This document shows, piece by piece, positions 1 to 5,483 of a stretch of DNA of 5,748 bases. Within the stretch, counting starts at the first letter, position 1. Each line of letters opens with the position of its first letter. Made by a program: the position numbers and the translations under genes. The notes under the pieces were generated by a model. It saw nothing but the letters and a program-made list of their open reading frames with translations, did not search any database and was not told the origin of the DNA. Source of the stretch: Oscillospiraceae bacterium (lineage in GTDB: Bacteria > Bacillota > Clostridia > Oscillospirales > Ethanoligenentaceae). Location of the stretch: assembly GCA_003518885.1 (NCBI GenBank), contig DOXU01000246.1, forward strand, positions 1 to 5,748. Direction: 5' to 3'.

Positions 1-2
1 TC

Positions 3-77
3 TCAAACTTTTTCACTGGAGTTTTGGCATTAGGAAGTATAGCCACCGCACTATTATTCCGAAAAAATCGAAAATGA
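3..77 (+). CDS. C-terminal end of a membrane protein, possibly an MFS-type transporter (partial)
   Basis: Only the last 24 codons are present; the gene enters from the left edge and ends at TGA 75-77. The residues form one hydrophobic helix (FFTGVLALGSIATALLF) followed by a short basic tail, RKNRK. This is the usual look of the last transmembrane helix and cytoplasmic tail of a major facilitator superfamily transporter, but many polytopic proteins end the same way. The overlapping frame (2-124) is also open, but its product is charged and has no recognisable character, so the hydrophobic frame is preferred. The family assignment is inference from a single helix and is weak. The next terminator lies about 145 bases downstream. 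Confidence 0.4.
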   Translation, partial: SNFFTGVLALGSIATALLFRKNRK

Positions 78-113
78 TCACCTTCGATTTCCGTGATTTT
101 CTTGTGCGCTTTA

Positions 114-142
114 TTGACGAATAGTTGAATTAGATATATAAT
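114..142 (+). promoter_or_regulatory. Predicted sigma-A promoter
   Basis: TTGACG (114-119) and a perfect TATAAT (137-142) are separated by exactly 17 bases, so 11 of 12 consensus positions match at optimal spacing. Transcription would begin near 149. The promoter is 37 bases past the stop of the upstream membrane protein. The first thing downstream is an intrinsic terminator at 220-265, not a gene start, so it would make a short RNA or an attenuated leader of amtB. Confidence 0.55.
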
Positions 143-148
143 AAAGAA

Positions 149-266
149 CAATAAAGAAATTTTTGCTTAAAATATCTTAGATTTTCCAATGGTCTTTGAT
201 GTTGATTGTGAATGGTAACAATGGCGTTATCGTGACTTATATTAGGTCATGATAGCGCTATTTTTA
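149..266 (+). ncRNA. Possible short RNA or attenuated leader upstream of amtB
   Basis: A near-consensus promoter (114-142) and a strong intrinsic terminator (220-265) bracket about 118 bases with no convincing coding sequence. ATG codons at 189 and 199 open only 9 and 17 codons and lack a ribosome binding site. Two readings are possible: an independent small RNA, or a leader whose terminator must be read through to reach amtB at 423. I see no T-box motif and no known riboswitch core, and no clear anti-terminator partner for the left arm of the hairpin. The simplest alternative is that the terminator merely ends the upstream gene and the promoter is fortuitous. Confidence 0.28.
220..265 (+). 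terminator. Intrinsic terminator, + strand
   Basis: The arms GGCGTTATCGTGACT (223-237) and GGTCATGATAGCGCT (245-259) pair along all 15 positions as RNA if four G-U pairs are allowed. A further three A-T pairs extend the stem outward (220-222 with 260-262). The loop is 7 bases and ATTTTT follows at 260-265. The G-U pairs become A-C mismatches on the opposite strand, so the hairpin is specific to + strand transcripts. It ends the upstream membrane-protein transcript and any RNA started at about 149. Confidence 0.8.
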
Positions 267-345
267 ATTAATTATATGTAAACCGTTGCCATATTCTGAA
301 CCATACATATTGGAGATAACTACCCCATTTCCCTATTAACAATCC

Positions 346-382
346 TCAAAATTTCACTATAGACACGATACTGAAATTTTGA
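346..382. promoter_or_regulatory. 37-bp dyad upstream of amtB, candidate operator
   Basis: TCAAAATTTCACTAT (346-360) and ATACTGAAATTTTGA (368-382) are inverted copies matching at 14 of 15 positions, with a 7-base spacer; the outer 11 bp are perfect. No T-run follows, so it is not a terminator. It overlaps a weak candidate -35 box (TAGACA, 360-365), the position expected of an operator for a dimeric regulator. Each arm has some likeness to a CodY half-site (CWGAAAATT), but the full 15-bp CodY consensus fits poorly. The regulator is unknown. Confidence 0.5.
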
Positions 383-389
383 TTAATAT
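360..389 (+). promoter_or_regulatory. Weak candidate promoter of amtB-glnK
   Basis: TAGACA (360-365) matches the -35 consensus at 5 of 6 positions. After 18 bases, TAATAT (384-389) matches the -10 at 4 of 6, which would put the transcript start near 396. The match is mediocre, as is common for promoters that depend on a regulator. The -35 box lies inside the 346-382 dyad. No sigma-54 type GG/GC element was seen. Confidence 0.3.
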
Positions 390-422
390 ATTTAATTCAT
401 AGAGATAAAGGAGTTTGCACGT

Positions 423-1682
423 ATGAATATTAATTCTGGCGATGTATCTTGGATGCTTATCGCATCTGCTCTAGTTTGGCTCATGACCCCTGGCTTAGCA
501 TTCTTTTACGGTGGCATGGTTAAAAGGAAAAATGTGATCAACACCATATCCTCTTCCGCATTTATAACAGGGCTTGCAGCAATTATGTGGGTCGTATTTG
601 GATTTTCCCTGGCCTTTAGTGGAGACATTTCTGGTATCATCGGAAATCTACATTGGTTTGGTATGCAAGGACTGGAAAAAGGTCCTGCCGCCTCTGTATA
701 CGCCCCTACAACACTTTGCTTTGCCATTTTCCAGATGATGTTTGCTATTATTACTCCTGCATTGATTACTGGTGCTTTAGTTGAACGTATGCGTTTTTCG
801 GCATTATTTATCTTTGTCGCAATCTGGTCCATCATTGTTTACTACCCATTAGCACATATGGTTTGGGGCGGCGGATTCCTGATGAACCTTGGTGCTATTG
901 ACTTCGCAGGTGGCACGGTGGTCCACATCAGTTCTGGCGTTAGCGCGCTCACCGCAGCGATAATCCTCGGTAAACGCAAAAACCTAGGGCGCTCTGCCTA
1001 TCATCCACATAACATCCCCTTCGTATTCCTTGGTGCTATGCTCCTTTGGTTCGGCTGGTTTGGCTTCAATGCAGGAAGCGCTGGAGCCGCCAATACACTT
1101 GCAATACATGCATTTATGACAACAAACACGTCCTGTGCTGCGGCCATACTCACATGGATGTTGATTGAAAAGATTAAAAATAAAAAGCCAACATTAGTGG
1201 GCATTTCGACCGGTGCAGTCATTGGCCTTGTTGCTATCACACCGGGCGCAGGTTTTGTGCCAATTTGGGCATCTATCATCATTGGCGCATTAGTCAGTCC
1301 CATCTGCTATTTCTTTGTTAGCTATGTAAAACCCAAATTGGGATATGATGATTCCCTTGATGCTTTCGGATGTCACGGCGTTGGTGGTATCTGGGGTGGC
1401 ATTGCAACCGGTTTATTTGCTTTAAAAGGATTTAATCCAGATGCAAAGCTCGATGCAGTAAAATGGAATGGCCTTGTTTTCGGAGATGCCCATCTATTTA
1501 TTCGTCAATTGGCCGCTATTGGTATTACCATAGTCATTTCTGTCGTTGGCACCTTGATCGCTCTGGGCATTGCCAAATTAATTACCAAAAAACTTCGTGT
1601 CTCTCCACACGATGAAGATATCGGTTTGGATGCTTCAGAACACGGAGAATCCGCCTATCCTTCTTTTAACGGTATGGATTAA
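423..1682 (+). CDS. amtB: Ammonium transporter AmtB
   Basis: A 419-residue polytopic membrane protein of the Amt/Mep/Rh family, which conducts ammonium into the cell as a trimer. The family signature is clear: PGLAFFYGG at 23-31, DFAGG at 160-164, and AFGCHGVGGIWGG at 314-326. The pore residues known from Escherichia coli AmtB are all present: Phe107 and Phe215 (gate), Trp148, Asp160, Ser219, and the twin histidines His168 and His318. The cytoplasmic C-terminal tail ends GLDASEHGESAYPSF, the conserved segment involved in subunit coupling and PII contact. The length is typical and nothing is missing. The ATG at 423 is supported by AAGGAG at 408-413. The start has no evident signal peptide; the first helix begins at about residue 9. 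The PII gene follows 22 bases later, so the two are almost certainly one operon. Identification is secure. Confidence 0.97.
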   Translation: MNINSGDVSWMLIASALVWLMTPGLAFFYGGMVKRKNVINTISSSAFITGLAAIMWVVFGFSLAFSGDISGIIGNLHWFGMQGLEKGPAASVYAPTTLCFAIFQMMFAIITPALITGALVERMRFSALFIFVAIWSIIVYYPLAHMVWGGGFLMNLGAIDFAGGTVVHISSGVSALTAAIILGKRKNLGRSAYHPHNIPFVFLGAMLLWFGWFGFNAGSAGAANTLAIHAFMTTNTSCAAAILTWMLIEKIKNKKPTLVGISTGAVIGLVAITPGAGFVPIWASIIIGALVSPICYFFVSYVKPKLGYDDSLDAFGCHGVGGIWGGIATGLFALKGFNPDAKLDAVKWNGLVFGDAHLFIRQLAAIGITIVISVVGTLIALGIAKLITKKLRVSPHDEDIGLDASEHGESAYPSFNGMD

Positions 1683-1704
1683 GTACAACAAGGAGAGATT
1701 TACT

Positions 1705-2064
1705 ATGAAAAAAGTAGAAGCCTTTATTCGGCTGGAAAAACTTGAAGACATCAAACAGATTTTAAATACACTGGATATCAACGGCATGAGCATCTCCCAA
1801 GTAATGGGGTGCGGAAACCAAAAGGGATGGAAAGAATTCATTCGCGGTGCTGTAGTAGATGTGAACTTTTTACCTAAAATCAAATTAGAACTTACCGTTT
1901 TGGATGAACAAGTAGAGAGTGTAATTGAGCATATCACACAAACGGCCAGAACCGGGGAAGTCGGGGACGGAAAAATCTTCGTTTCCGAAGTTTCCGAAGC
2001 CATTCGTATTAGAACCGGAGAACGTGGAGATAGTGCTCTTACCCGTTCCAATGATACTAAATAA
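1705..2064 (+). CDS. glnK: Nitrogen regulatory PII protein, GlnK type
   Basis: A 119-residue PII-family trimeric signal protein that binds ATP or ADP and 2-oxoglutarate and controls partners by its T-loop. Ligand residues known from E. coli GlnB are kept at the same numbers: Gln39, Lys58, the GDGK turn at 87-90, and Arg101 and Arg103 in RIRTGERG. The T-loop (about 37-55, GNQKGWKEFIRGAVVDVNF) keeps Arg47, but position 46 is Ile and position 51 is Val instead of Tyr, so Tyr51 uridylylation is impossible. Many Gram-positive PII proteins signal by ligand binding alone. Pairing with amtB points to block of the AmtB channel when nitrogen is sufficient. The ATG at 1705 is chosen because AAGGAG lies at 1690-1695 and the MKKVEAF start aligns with other PII proteins. 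An in-frame ATG at 1597 would lie inside amtB and adds 36 residues unlike the family. Confidence 0.95.
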   Translation: MKKVEAFIRLEKLEDIKQILNTLDINGMSISQVMGCGNQKGWKEFIRGAVVDVNFLPKIKLELTVLDEQVESVIEHITQTARTGEVGDGKIFVSEVSEAIRIRTGERGDSALTRSNDTK

Positions 2065-2084
2065 AAATAATACCCTTAAAATTC

Positions 2085-2124
2085 AAAAGCAGGTTCTACG
2101 GATAAAAACGCAGAACCTGCTTTT
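2085..2124. terminator. Terminator between glnK and the convergent hydrolase
   Basis: AAAAGCAGGTTCT (2085-2097) and AGAACCTGCTTTT (2112-2124) form a perfect 13-bp stem with a 14-base loop, and two more pairs form inside it. It starts 20 bases after the glnK stop. Because the base of the stem is A-T on both sides and TTTT ends each arm on its own strand, it should also stop - strand transcripts from the hydrolase gene at 2198-2791. Confidence 0.85.
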
Positions 2125-2197
2125 AATATTGCAATTACGGCCGTCGAAGCTCAAAACACATCAATGATAATCTTGTAAAATCTGTTATTATCGATTG

Positions 2198-2791
2198 TTA
2201 AAGTAAAATTTCTTTTCCCGGTGTTAAAACAATCTTTCCGTCTGCAGAAAAATCAGCCGCCTTTTTAGCGCTAAACAAGGCACCTGGAATCATGTGCACG
2301 GGAATGCTATGTTTTGCCCCAATGATTTTTGCGCATTCCGATGCCTCTTTTTCATCCATGTTATAGACCCCATCCGTTGGAAGAATTGCATAATCCAAAT
2401 ATTCATGCGCTAACCTATTGGACATAAACTCCGTTTTGGAAGTATCTCCTGCTGCGTAAATTTTTACCTGATCCACTGTGATAAGGTAACCCACACACTC
2501 ATCAATCGAATGATGATGATTATAAGCGGGCGTAGCTTCAATATCAATTCCATTTATTGATATTGAGTGGTATTCTCCATTCACAAGCATATCCTTACTT
2601 CTAAGGATCTTTCCACCTTTTTTTAAATTCACCAATTCCGTATGATTATGATCAGAATGTTCATGTGTGATTAAAACAAGATCAGCCGGAAGATCATATT
2701 CTTCCCCAGCAAATGGATCTACATAAATTACAAATTGTTCGTGTGAAACGATACGATAACTTCCGTGCCCTTGATAAAGTAAACGAGCCAA
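2198..2791 (-). CDS. Metallo-beta-lactamase-fold metal-dependent hydrolase
   Basis: A soluble 197-residue enzyme of the MBL-fold superfamily, in the small single-domain group related to UPF0173 hydrolases. In order it shows an N-terminal QGHGSYRI strand (7-14), VDPFAG at 24-29, the metal-binding HxHxDH motif THEHSDH at 42-48, PAYNHHH at 88-94, the metal-bridging Asp in AAGDTSK (Asp116), and a late metal-ligand candidate His166 in PVHM. The set implies a two-metal hydrolytic site. The substrate cannot be told, since members act on many esters, phosphodiesters and lactones. The start is TTG at 2789-2791: AGAGGGG lies 6 bases upstream, and family members begin right before the first GH motif. 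A TTG nine codons earlier (2816-2818) is possible but would place that ribosome binding site inside the gene. It is monocistronic, convergent with glnK and divergent from the 64-residue gene. Confidence 0.88.
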   Translation of the reverse strand: MARLLYQGHGSYRIVSHEQFVIYVDPFAGEEYDLPADLVLITHEHSDHNHTELVNLKKGGKILRSKDMLVNGEYHSISINGIDIEATPAYNHHHSIDECVGYLITVDQVKIYAAGDTSKTEFMSNRLAHEYLDYAILPTDGVYNMDEKEASECAKIIGAKHSIPVHMIPGALFSAKKAADFSADGKIVLTPGKEILL

Positions 2792-2851
2792 TTTTATCCC
2801 CTCTTTACTCAAAATCAATTGTTTTATTTTGTCCCTAGTTACGACAACTTT

Positions 2852-2860
2852 ATTATACCA
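2852..2860 (-). promoter_or_regulatory. Extended -10 promoter of the MBL-fold hydrolase
   Basis: On the - strand the sequence reads TATGGTATAAT: a perfect TATAAT (2852-2857) preceded by the TG of an extended -10 (2859-2860). No good -35 hexamer lies 17 bases further up, which extended -10 promoters tolerate. The transcript would begin near 2845 and give a leader of about 55 bases before the TTG start at 2791. Confidence 0.6.
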
Positions 2861-3018
2861 TACCTCAAAGAGAAGACATATAACCTCTACATATTAAAAT
2901 TAAACTTTTATTTTTATGGGGCAATTTTAAAATAAGGAGTATCCTTTTACTATGTACGTCGTCCCGATATCAGGGAAGCTTGTTCAAAATATTCACCTGT
3001 AAATATTTTGAATATTCC
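2861..3018. other. Divergent intergenic region with clustered short inverted repeats
   Basis: No gene is evident here. It holds AAGGAGTATCCTT (2934-2946), a perfect palindrome of 5-bp arms around 3 bases, and TCCC/GGGA arms around GATATC (2962-2976). The 2983-3012 dyad listed separately follows. AAGGAG within the first palindrome looks like a ribosome binding site for a 16-codon frame, ATG 2952 to TAA 3000-3002 (MYVVPISGKLVQNIHL). The spacing of 12 bases is long and no convincing promoter precedes it, so it is not called as a gene. Confidence 0.35.
2983..3012. promoter_or_regulatory. 11-bp perfect dyad abutting a promoter, candidate operator
   Basis: TTCAAAATATT (2983-2993) and AATATTTTGAA (3002-3012) are perfect inverted copies around the 8-base spacer CACCTGTA. 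No T-run follows, so it is not an intrinsic terminator. It ends 6 bases before the -35 box at 3019, which suits an activator site or an upstream repressor site for the 64-residue gene. The regulator is unknown. Confidence 0.5.
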
Positions 3019-3047
3019 TTGACCATACATTTTCAATTTGATATAAT
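3019..3047 (+). promoter_or_regulatory. Sigma-A promoter of the 64-residue gene
   Basis: TTGACC (3019-3024) and a perfect TATAAT (3042-3047) are 17 bases apart, so 11 of 12 consensus positions match. Transcription would start near 3054 and leave a leader of about 140 bases before the TTG start at 3194. That is long for so small a gene and leaves room for post-transcriptional control. Confidence 0.7.
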
Positions 3048-3080
3048 AGCTTTATATGCATTTTCGTAGCATTCCTTTAC

Positions 3081-3106
3081 TAAAGCATTTCTAAAGCATT
3101 TCTAAA
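3081..3106 (+). repeat. Tandem 11-bp repeat in the leader of the 64-residue gene
   Basis: TAAAGCATTTC occurs twice in direct succession (3081-3091 and 3092-3102), and a third copy begins TAAA at 3103. Two further GCATT words lie upstream at 3058 and 3069. The unit is close to one helical turn. It falls within the predicted 5' leader, between the promoter at 3019-3047 and the start at 3194. Confidence 0.6.
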
Positions 3107-3193
3107 AAATTCGATTCTTAATGTCTATCCTGAAATATAAAGCTTTCAAGAGGCCTATTTTTATAAAATTTAAAAATGAAAGGATGAATCCGT

Positions 3194-3388
3194 TTGAAAT
3201 TACATATTGGGGATCGTGTTAAAACCACATCGGACTATTGCCATTTGGCATATGCTGGCGGTGGATCCCCTATTCAAAACGGTGTTGTCTGTCAAACAAG
3301 AACCCTATATGGACATGAAAGTGCCGTTGTGGATGATGGAAAACATGAACGTTTTATTTTAAATAATTATCTTACTGCAATCAAGTAA
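3194..3388 (+). CDS. Small conserved-looking protein of unknown function, 64 residues
   Basis: I do not recognise this protein. It is 64 residues, soluble, without a signal peptide or membrane helix. It begins with GDRVKTT (6-12), and later has GVV (30-32), a VVDDG turn (45-49), and a hydrophobic end, FILNNYLTAI. An opening GDRV followed by alternating hydrophobic strands and a VxDDG turn suggests a small SH3-like or KOW-like beta-barrel; this is inference only. There are two cysteines, at 16 and 33. The start is TTG, supported by AAAGGA at 3179-3184 with 9 bases of spacing. The ATG at 3184 is out of frame and stops after 12 codons, and the ATG at 3176 stops after three. A good promoter lies upstream and a hairpin terminator follows. 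It stands alone between a divergent and a convergent gene, so neighbours give no hint of its role. Confidence 0.72.
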   Translation: MKLHIGDRVKTTSDYCHLAYAGGGSPIQNGVVCQTRTLYGHESAVVDDGKHERFILNNYLTAIK

Positions 3389-3426
3389 CCATATTTCATT
3401 ATAGGTTTAATTTACGCAAATCTATA

Positions 3427-3467
3427 AATAGTAATAACCGATGGGGAGACCATCGGTTATTACTATT
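3427..3467. terminator. Hairpin terminator between convergent genes
   Basis: A perfect 18-bp stem joins 3427-3444 to 3450-3467 around the 5-base loop GGAGA. The stem has a GC-rich top (CCGATGG/CCATCGG) and an A-T-rich foot, so each strand ends in a U-rich arm, although no separate T-run follows. It lies between the 64-residue gene (stop 3388) and the dehydrogenase (stop 3484), as expected for a bidirectional terminator serving both. Confidence 0.78.
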
Positions 3468-3483
3468 CGAATCAGGGGGAATT

Positions 3484-4452
3484 TTAAACCCTCTTATTGT
3501 GAAGTGCGTATCCTGTTGAACGATCGACAATATTTTCTAACGGGGCGCCTGTTTGAAATCGCTTCAAATTTTTACATGTAATATCAATTACTTTTTCTAA
3601 TGTTTCTTGCAAATGAAAATCTCCTGCTATATGTGGTGTAATCAGAATATTATCTGCATCCCACAATGCATTTTCTTTTGGCAACGGCTCAGGATCCGTA
3701 ACATCCAAAAATGCGCCAAAGATAAGGCCTTTATTTAAAGCATAGCAAAGATCCTCTGTCACGATAGCATCTCCTCTGCCTACATTAAGTAAAATAGCAT
3801 GTCTTCGCATTAAAGACAGACGCCGTTTATCTATCAAATGAGTTGTTAAAGGTGTACTGGGCAGAGACATCGCCACAATGTCAGCTTTCGCAAGCTCTTG
3901 ATCTAATGAGTCCATTGAATAGAGTTCATCTAGCCATACAGGCCTTGACTGGACATGTCTTTTTATTCCCACTACTGTACTTCCCAACGCTTTCATCTTT
4001 TGTCCATATGAACTTCCAATATCGCCGAGTCCGATTATTAACGTTCGCGCTCCATAAATGGAATGAACGATCCCTTCATCTTTCCAAAGATGTTTTACTT
4101 GGTTTCTCTGATATTGATTAATTCTTTTCATCAGGGCCAATGTTCCGGCTAGCAATTGTTCAGATAGCGCGAGCCCATAAGCGCCCGTCGCGTTAGTTAA
4201 AATTGTCTCTTTTTTAAGAATTCCTTCTTTGATATATTGATCGGCTCCCGCACTGTTCAACTGGATCCATTCTAAATTTTTGGCATTTTTTAATGACCTG
4301 GGGATAACATTTCCAATAATCACGTGAACATCTTCTAAATCGGTGACTTCATCCCTCATTTGGTAATAAAATTCCCCATCAGGATAAGCTTCCTCCAATA
4401 ATTTTTGATGATGTTTCTCTACTGGAATCACGACTAGAACTTTTTTCTTCAT
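3484..4452 (-). CDS. D-isomer specific 2-hydroxyacid dehydrogenase
   Basis: A 322-residue cytoplasmic NAD(P)-dependent dehydrogenase that interconverts 2-keto acids and D-2-hydroxy acids. The N-terminal and last residues form the catalytic domain; the Rossmann domain spans about 100-280 with the nucleotide loop GLGDIG at 141-146. The substrate loop NSAGAD is at 66-71. The catalytic triad of the family is complete: Arg226 in NVGRGD, Glu255 in DPEPLP, and His274 in TPHIAG. After the second Rossmann strand comes GIKRH (162-166), with Lys164-Arg165 where NAD-preferring members usually carry Asp; this suggests NADPH, by inference. The exact substrate (glyoxylate, hydroxypyruvate, a branched keto acid) cannot be told. 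The start is ATG 4450-4452, with GGTGGG 7 bases upstream; a GTG four codons earlier lacks a usable site. It lies 118 bases after the hydrolase gene but has its own promoter. Confidence 0.92.
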   Translation of the reverse strand: MKKKVLVVIPVEKHHQKLLEEAYPDGEFYYQMRDEVTDLEDVHVIIGNVIPRSLKNAKNLEWIQLNSAGADQYIKEGILKKETILTNATGAYGLALSEQLLAGTLALMKRINQYQRNQVKHLWKDEGIVHSIYGARTLIIGLGDIGSSYGQKMKALGSTVVGIKRHVQSRPVWLDELYSMDSLDQELAKADIVAMSLPSTPLTTHLIDKRRLSLMRRHAILLNVGRGDAIVTEDLCYALNKGLIFGAFLDVTDPEPLPKENALWDADNILITPHIAGDFHLQETLEKVIDITCKNLKRFQTGAPLENIVDRSTGYALHNKRV

Positions 4453-4476
4453 GGCTGATCCCACCCTTCTATAACC

Positions 4477-4504
4477 AGATTAGCAGGCCACAGCAATTTG
4501 TCAA
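4477..4504 (-). promoter_or_regulatory. Promoter of the 2-hydroxyacid dehydrogenase
   Basis: Read on the - strand, a perfect TTGACA (4499-4504) is followed after 16 bases by TAATCT (4477-4482). The -10 is poor (3 of 6) but is preceded by TGC, the extended -10 element. Transcription would start near 4470 and give a short leader of about 18 bases. The gene can therefore be expressed apart from the hydrolase upstream. Confidence 0.55.
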
Positions 4505-4570
4505 TACATTTACAACAAAAAACTCTCGGCAGTCACTACGAATGTTTTACAGCCAATGCACTATAAATCT

Positions 4571-5431
4571 TTAGATTGCCTTTTTATAGACAGAGTAATT
4601 CGTAACTTCTCCTATCCAATTAGAAATAAAATCAAAAACTTCCTGACGATTTGATTCTTGATGCAATGTGTGATAATCTCCGGAAAAACCTTTATATGAT
4701 GCGTTTCCATGACTATTTTTCACATACAGTTTGCTCGCGTTTGGGGAGGTAATCATATCTTTTTCTCCATGAATGAGCAAAGTGGGCAATTGTGTTTCGT
4801 CTGCATGTCGTAACACCCAATTTCCTGCAGCACTTACTTGTTCGAAAAGGCGAGCTGATACGTATCCATGAATAAGCGGATCCTGTGAATAATATTTCCT
4901 ATAATTAGCATCATGACTCAATTTTTCAGGATATAACTTTGACTGATACCGATATGTTGGGAAAACACGGGAGATCAGAAAAGAACGCAGTTGTCTGCCC
5001 AAAGGATGATCAGCCATTTTTAACCAAGCAGCGGATGCAATAATTCCAGCGATGTCCGGTTTGTATCGCAGTGCATAGTTTAACACGAGATTCCCACCCA
5101 TGCTATGTCCATACAAGTAAATAGGAATTTTTCTAGTCCGATTCTGTGCTAATTGCAATAAAGCAAAAATCTCTTCCATAAACACATGATAGTTTGGTAC
5201 ATCACCGCGTAAACCATCCGAATGCCCACTTCCATAAAGATCAACGGCATAAATGGAATATCCGGATGTGATAAAATGCGATATTAAAGGAAGAAAGCAG
5301 TCACTATAGTCGCCCAATCCGTGTACTAAGCATATGGTCGCTCTAGGTAAATCCTCTGGTAACCACAGATGAAAATATAACTTTCCTTCTTTTCTTTTTA
5401 TCCAAAATTTTTCTTCATGATGTTTGTTCAT
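4571..5431 (-). CDS. Alpha/beta hydrolase, monoacylglycerol lipase-like
   Basis: A 286-residue soluble serine hydrolase of the alpha/beta fold, closest in layout to the serine aminopeptidase S33 (Hydrolase_4) group that includes monoacylglycerol lipases and lysophospholipases. The oxyanion motif HGLGDYSD is at 37-44, DLYGSGHSDG at 64-73, the nucleophile elbow GHSMGG at 108-113 with Ser110, the acid in HGEKDMIT (Asp225), and the base in GDYHTLHQE (His254). A cap region of about 135-200 lies between the nucleophile and the acid, as in the lipases. The likely reaction is hydrolysis of monoacylglycerols or similar esters; the substrate is inferred. There is no signal peptide, so it acts in the cytoplasm. 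The start is ATG 5429-5431, with AGGGAGGA about 10 bases upstream. It follows a transporter fragment by 52 bases and may share its transcript. Confidence 0.9.
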   Translation of the reverse strand: MNKHHEEKFWIKRKEGKLYFHLWLPEDLPRATICLVHGLGDYSDCFLPLISHFITSGYSIYAVDLYGSGHSDGLRGDVPNYHVFMEEIFALLQLAQNRTRKIPIYLYGHSMGGNLVLNYALRYKPDIAGIIASAAWLKMADHPLGRQLRSFLISRVFPTYRYQSKLYPEKLSHDANYRKYYSQDPLIHGYVSARLFEQVSAAGNWVLRHADETQLPTLLIHGEKDMITSPNASKLYVKNSHGNASYKGFSGDYHTLHQESNRQEVFDFISNWIGEVTNYSVYKKAI

Positions 5432-5483
5432 ATACTGATTGTCCTCCCTTTTAACATTATTAATATTATCATATTAGTTTTAT

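Noticed and set aside
2..124. Open frame overlapping the membrane-protein end at the left edge
   Set aside because: The product is basic and aromatic without recognisable structure. The alternate frame, with a clear hydrophobic helix, is more plausible.
266..345. Possible GlnR/TnrA box (TGTAA at 277-281) and ATATGTA/TACATAT repeat (274-280, 304-310) upstream of amtB
   Set aside because: The second half of the GlnR box reads CCATA instead of TNACA, and the 7-bp repeat has a 23-base spacer and is AT-rich. Neither is convincing.
1597..1704. Longer start for glnK inside amtB
   Set aside because: The added 36 residues do not match the PII family, and a good ribosome binding site precedes the ATG at 1705.
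2125..2197. GATAAT/ATTATC repeat downstream of the MBL-fold hydrolase
   Set aside because: It has 6-bp A-T-rich arms with no T-run; the strong hairpin at 2085-2124 already accounts for termination.
2950..3030. 26-codon ORF on the - strand between the hydrolase and the 64-residue gene
   Set aside because: It has no ribosome binding site, overlaps the dyad and promoter of the + strand gene, and its product has no recognisable features.
4517..4554. Hairpin plus T-run on the - strand between the alpha/beta hydrolase and the dehydrogenase
   Set aside because: The arms (GGCTGT and ACTGCC) pair at only five of six positions around a 15-base loop, and the T-run starts 5 bases after the stem. It is too weak to call a terminator.
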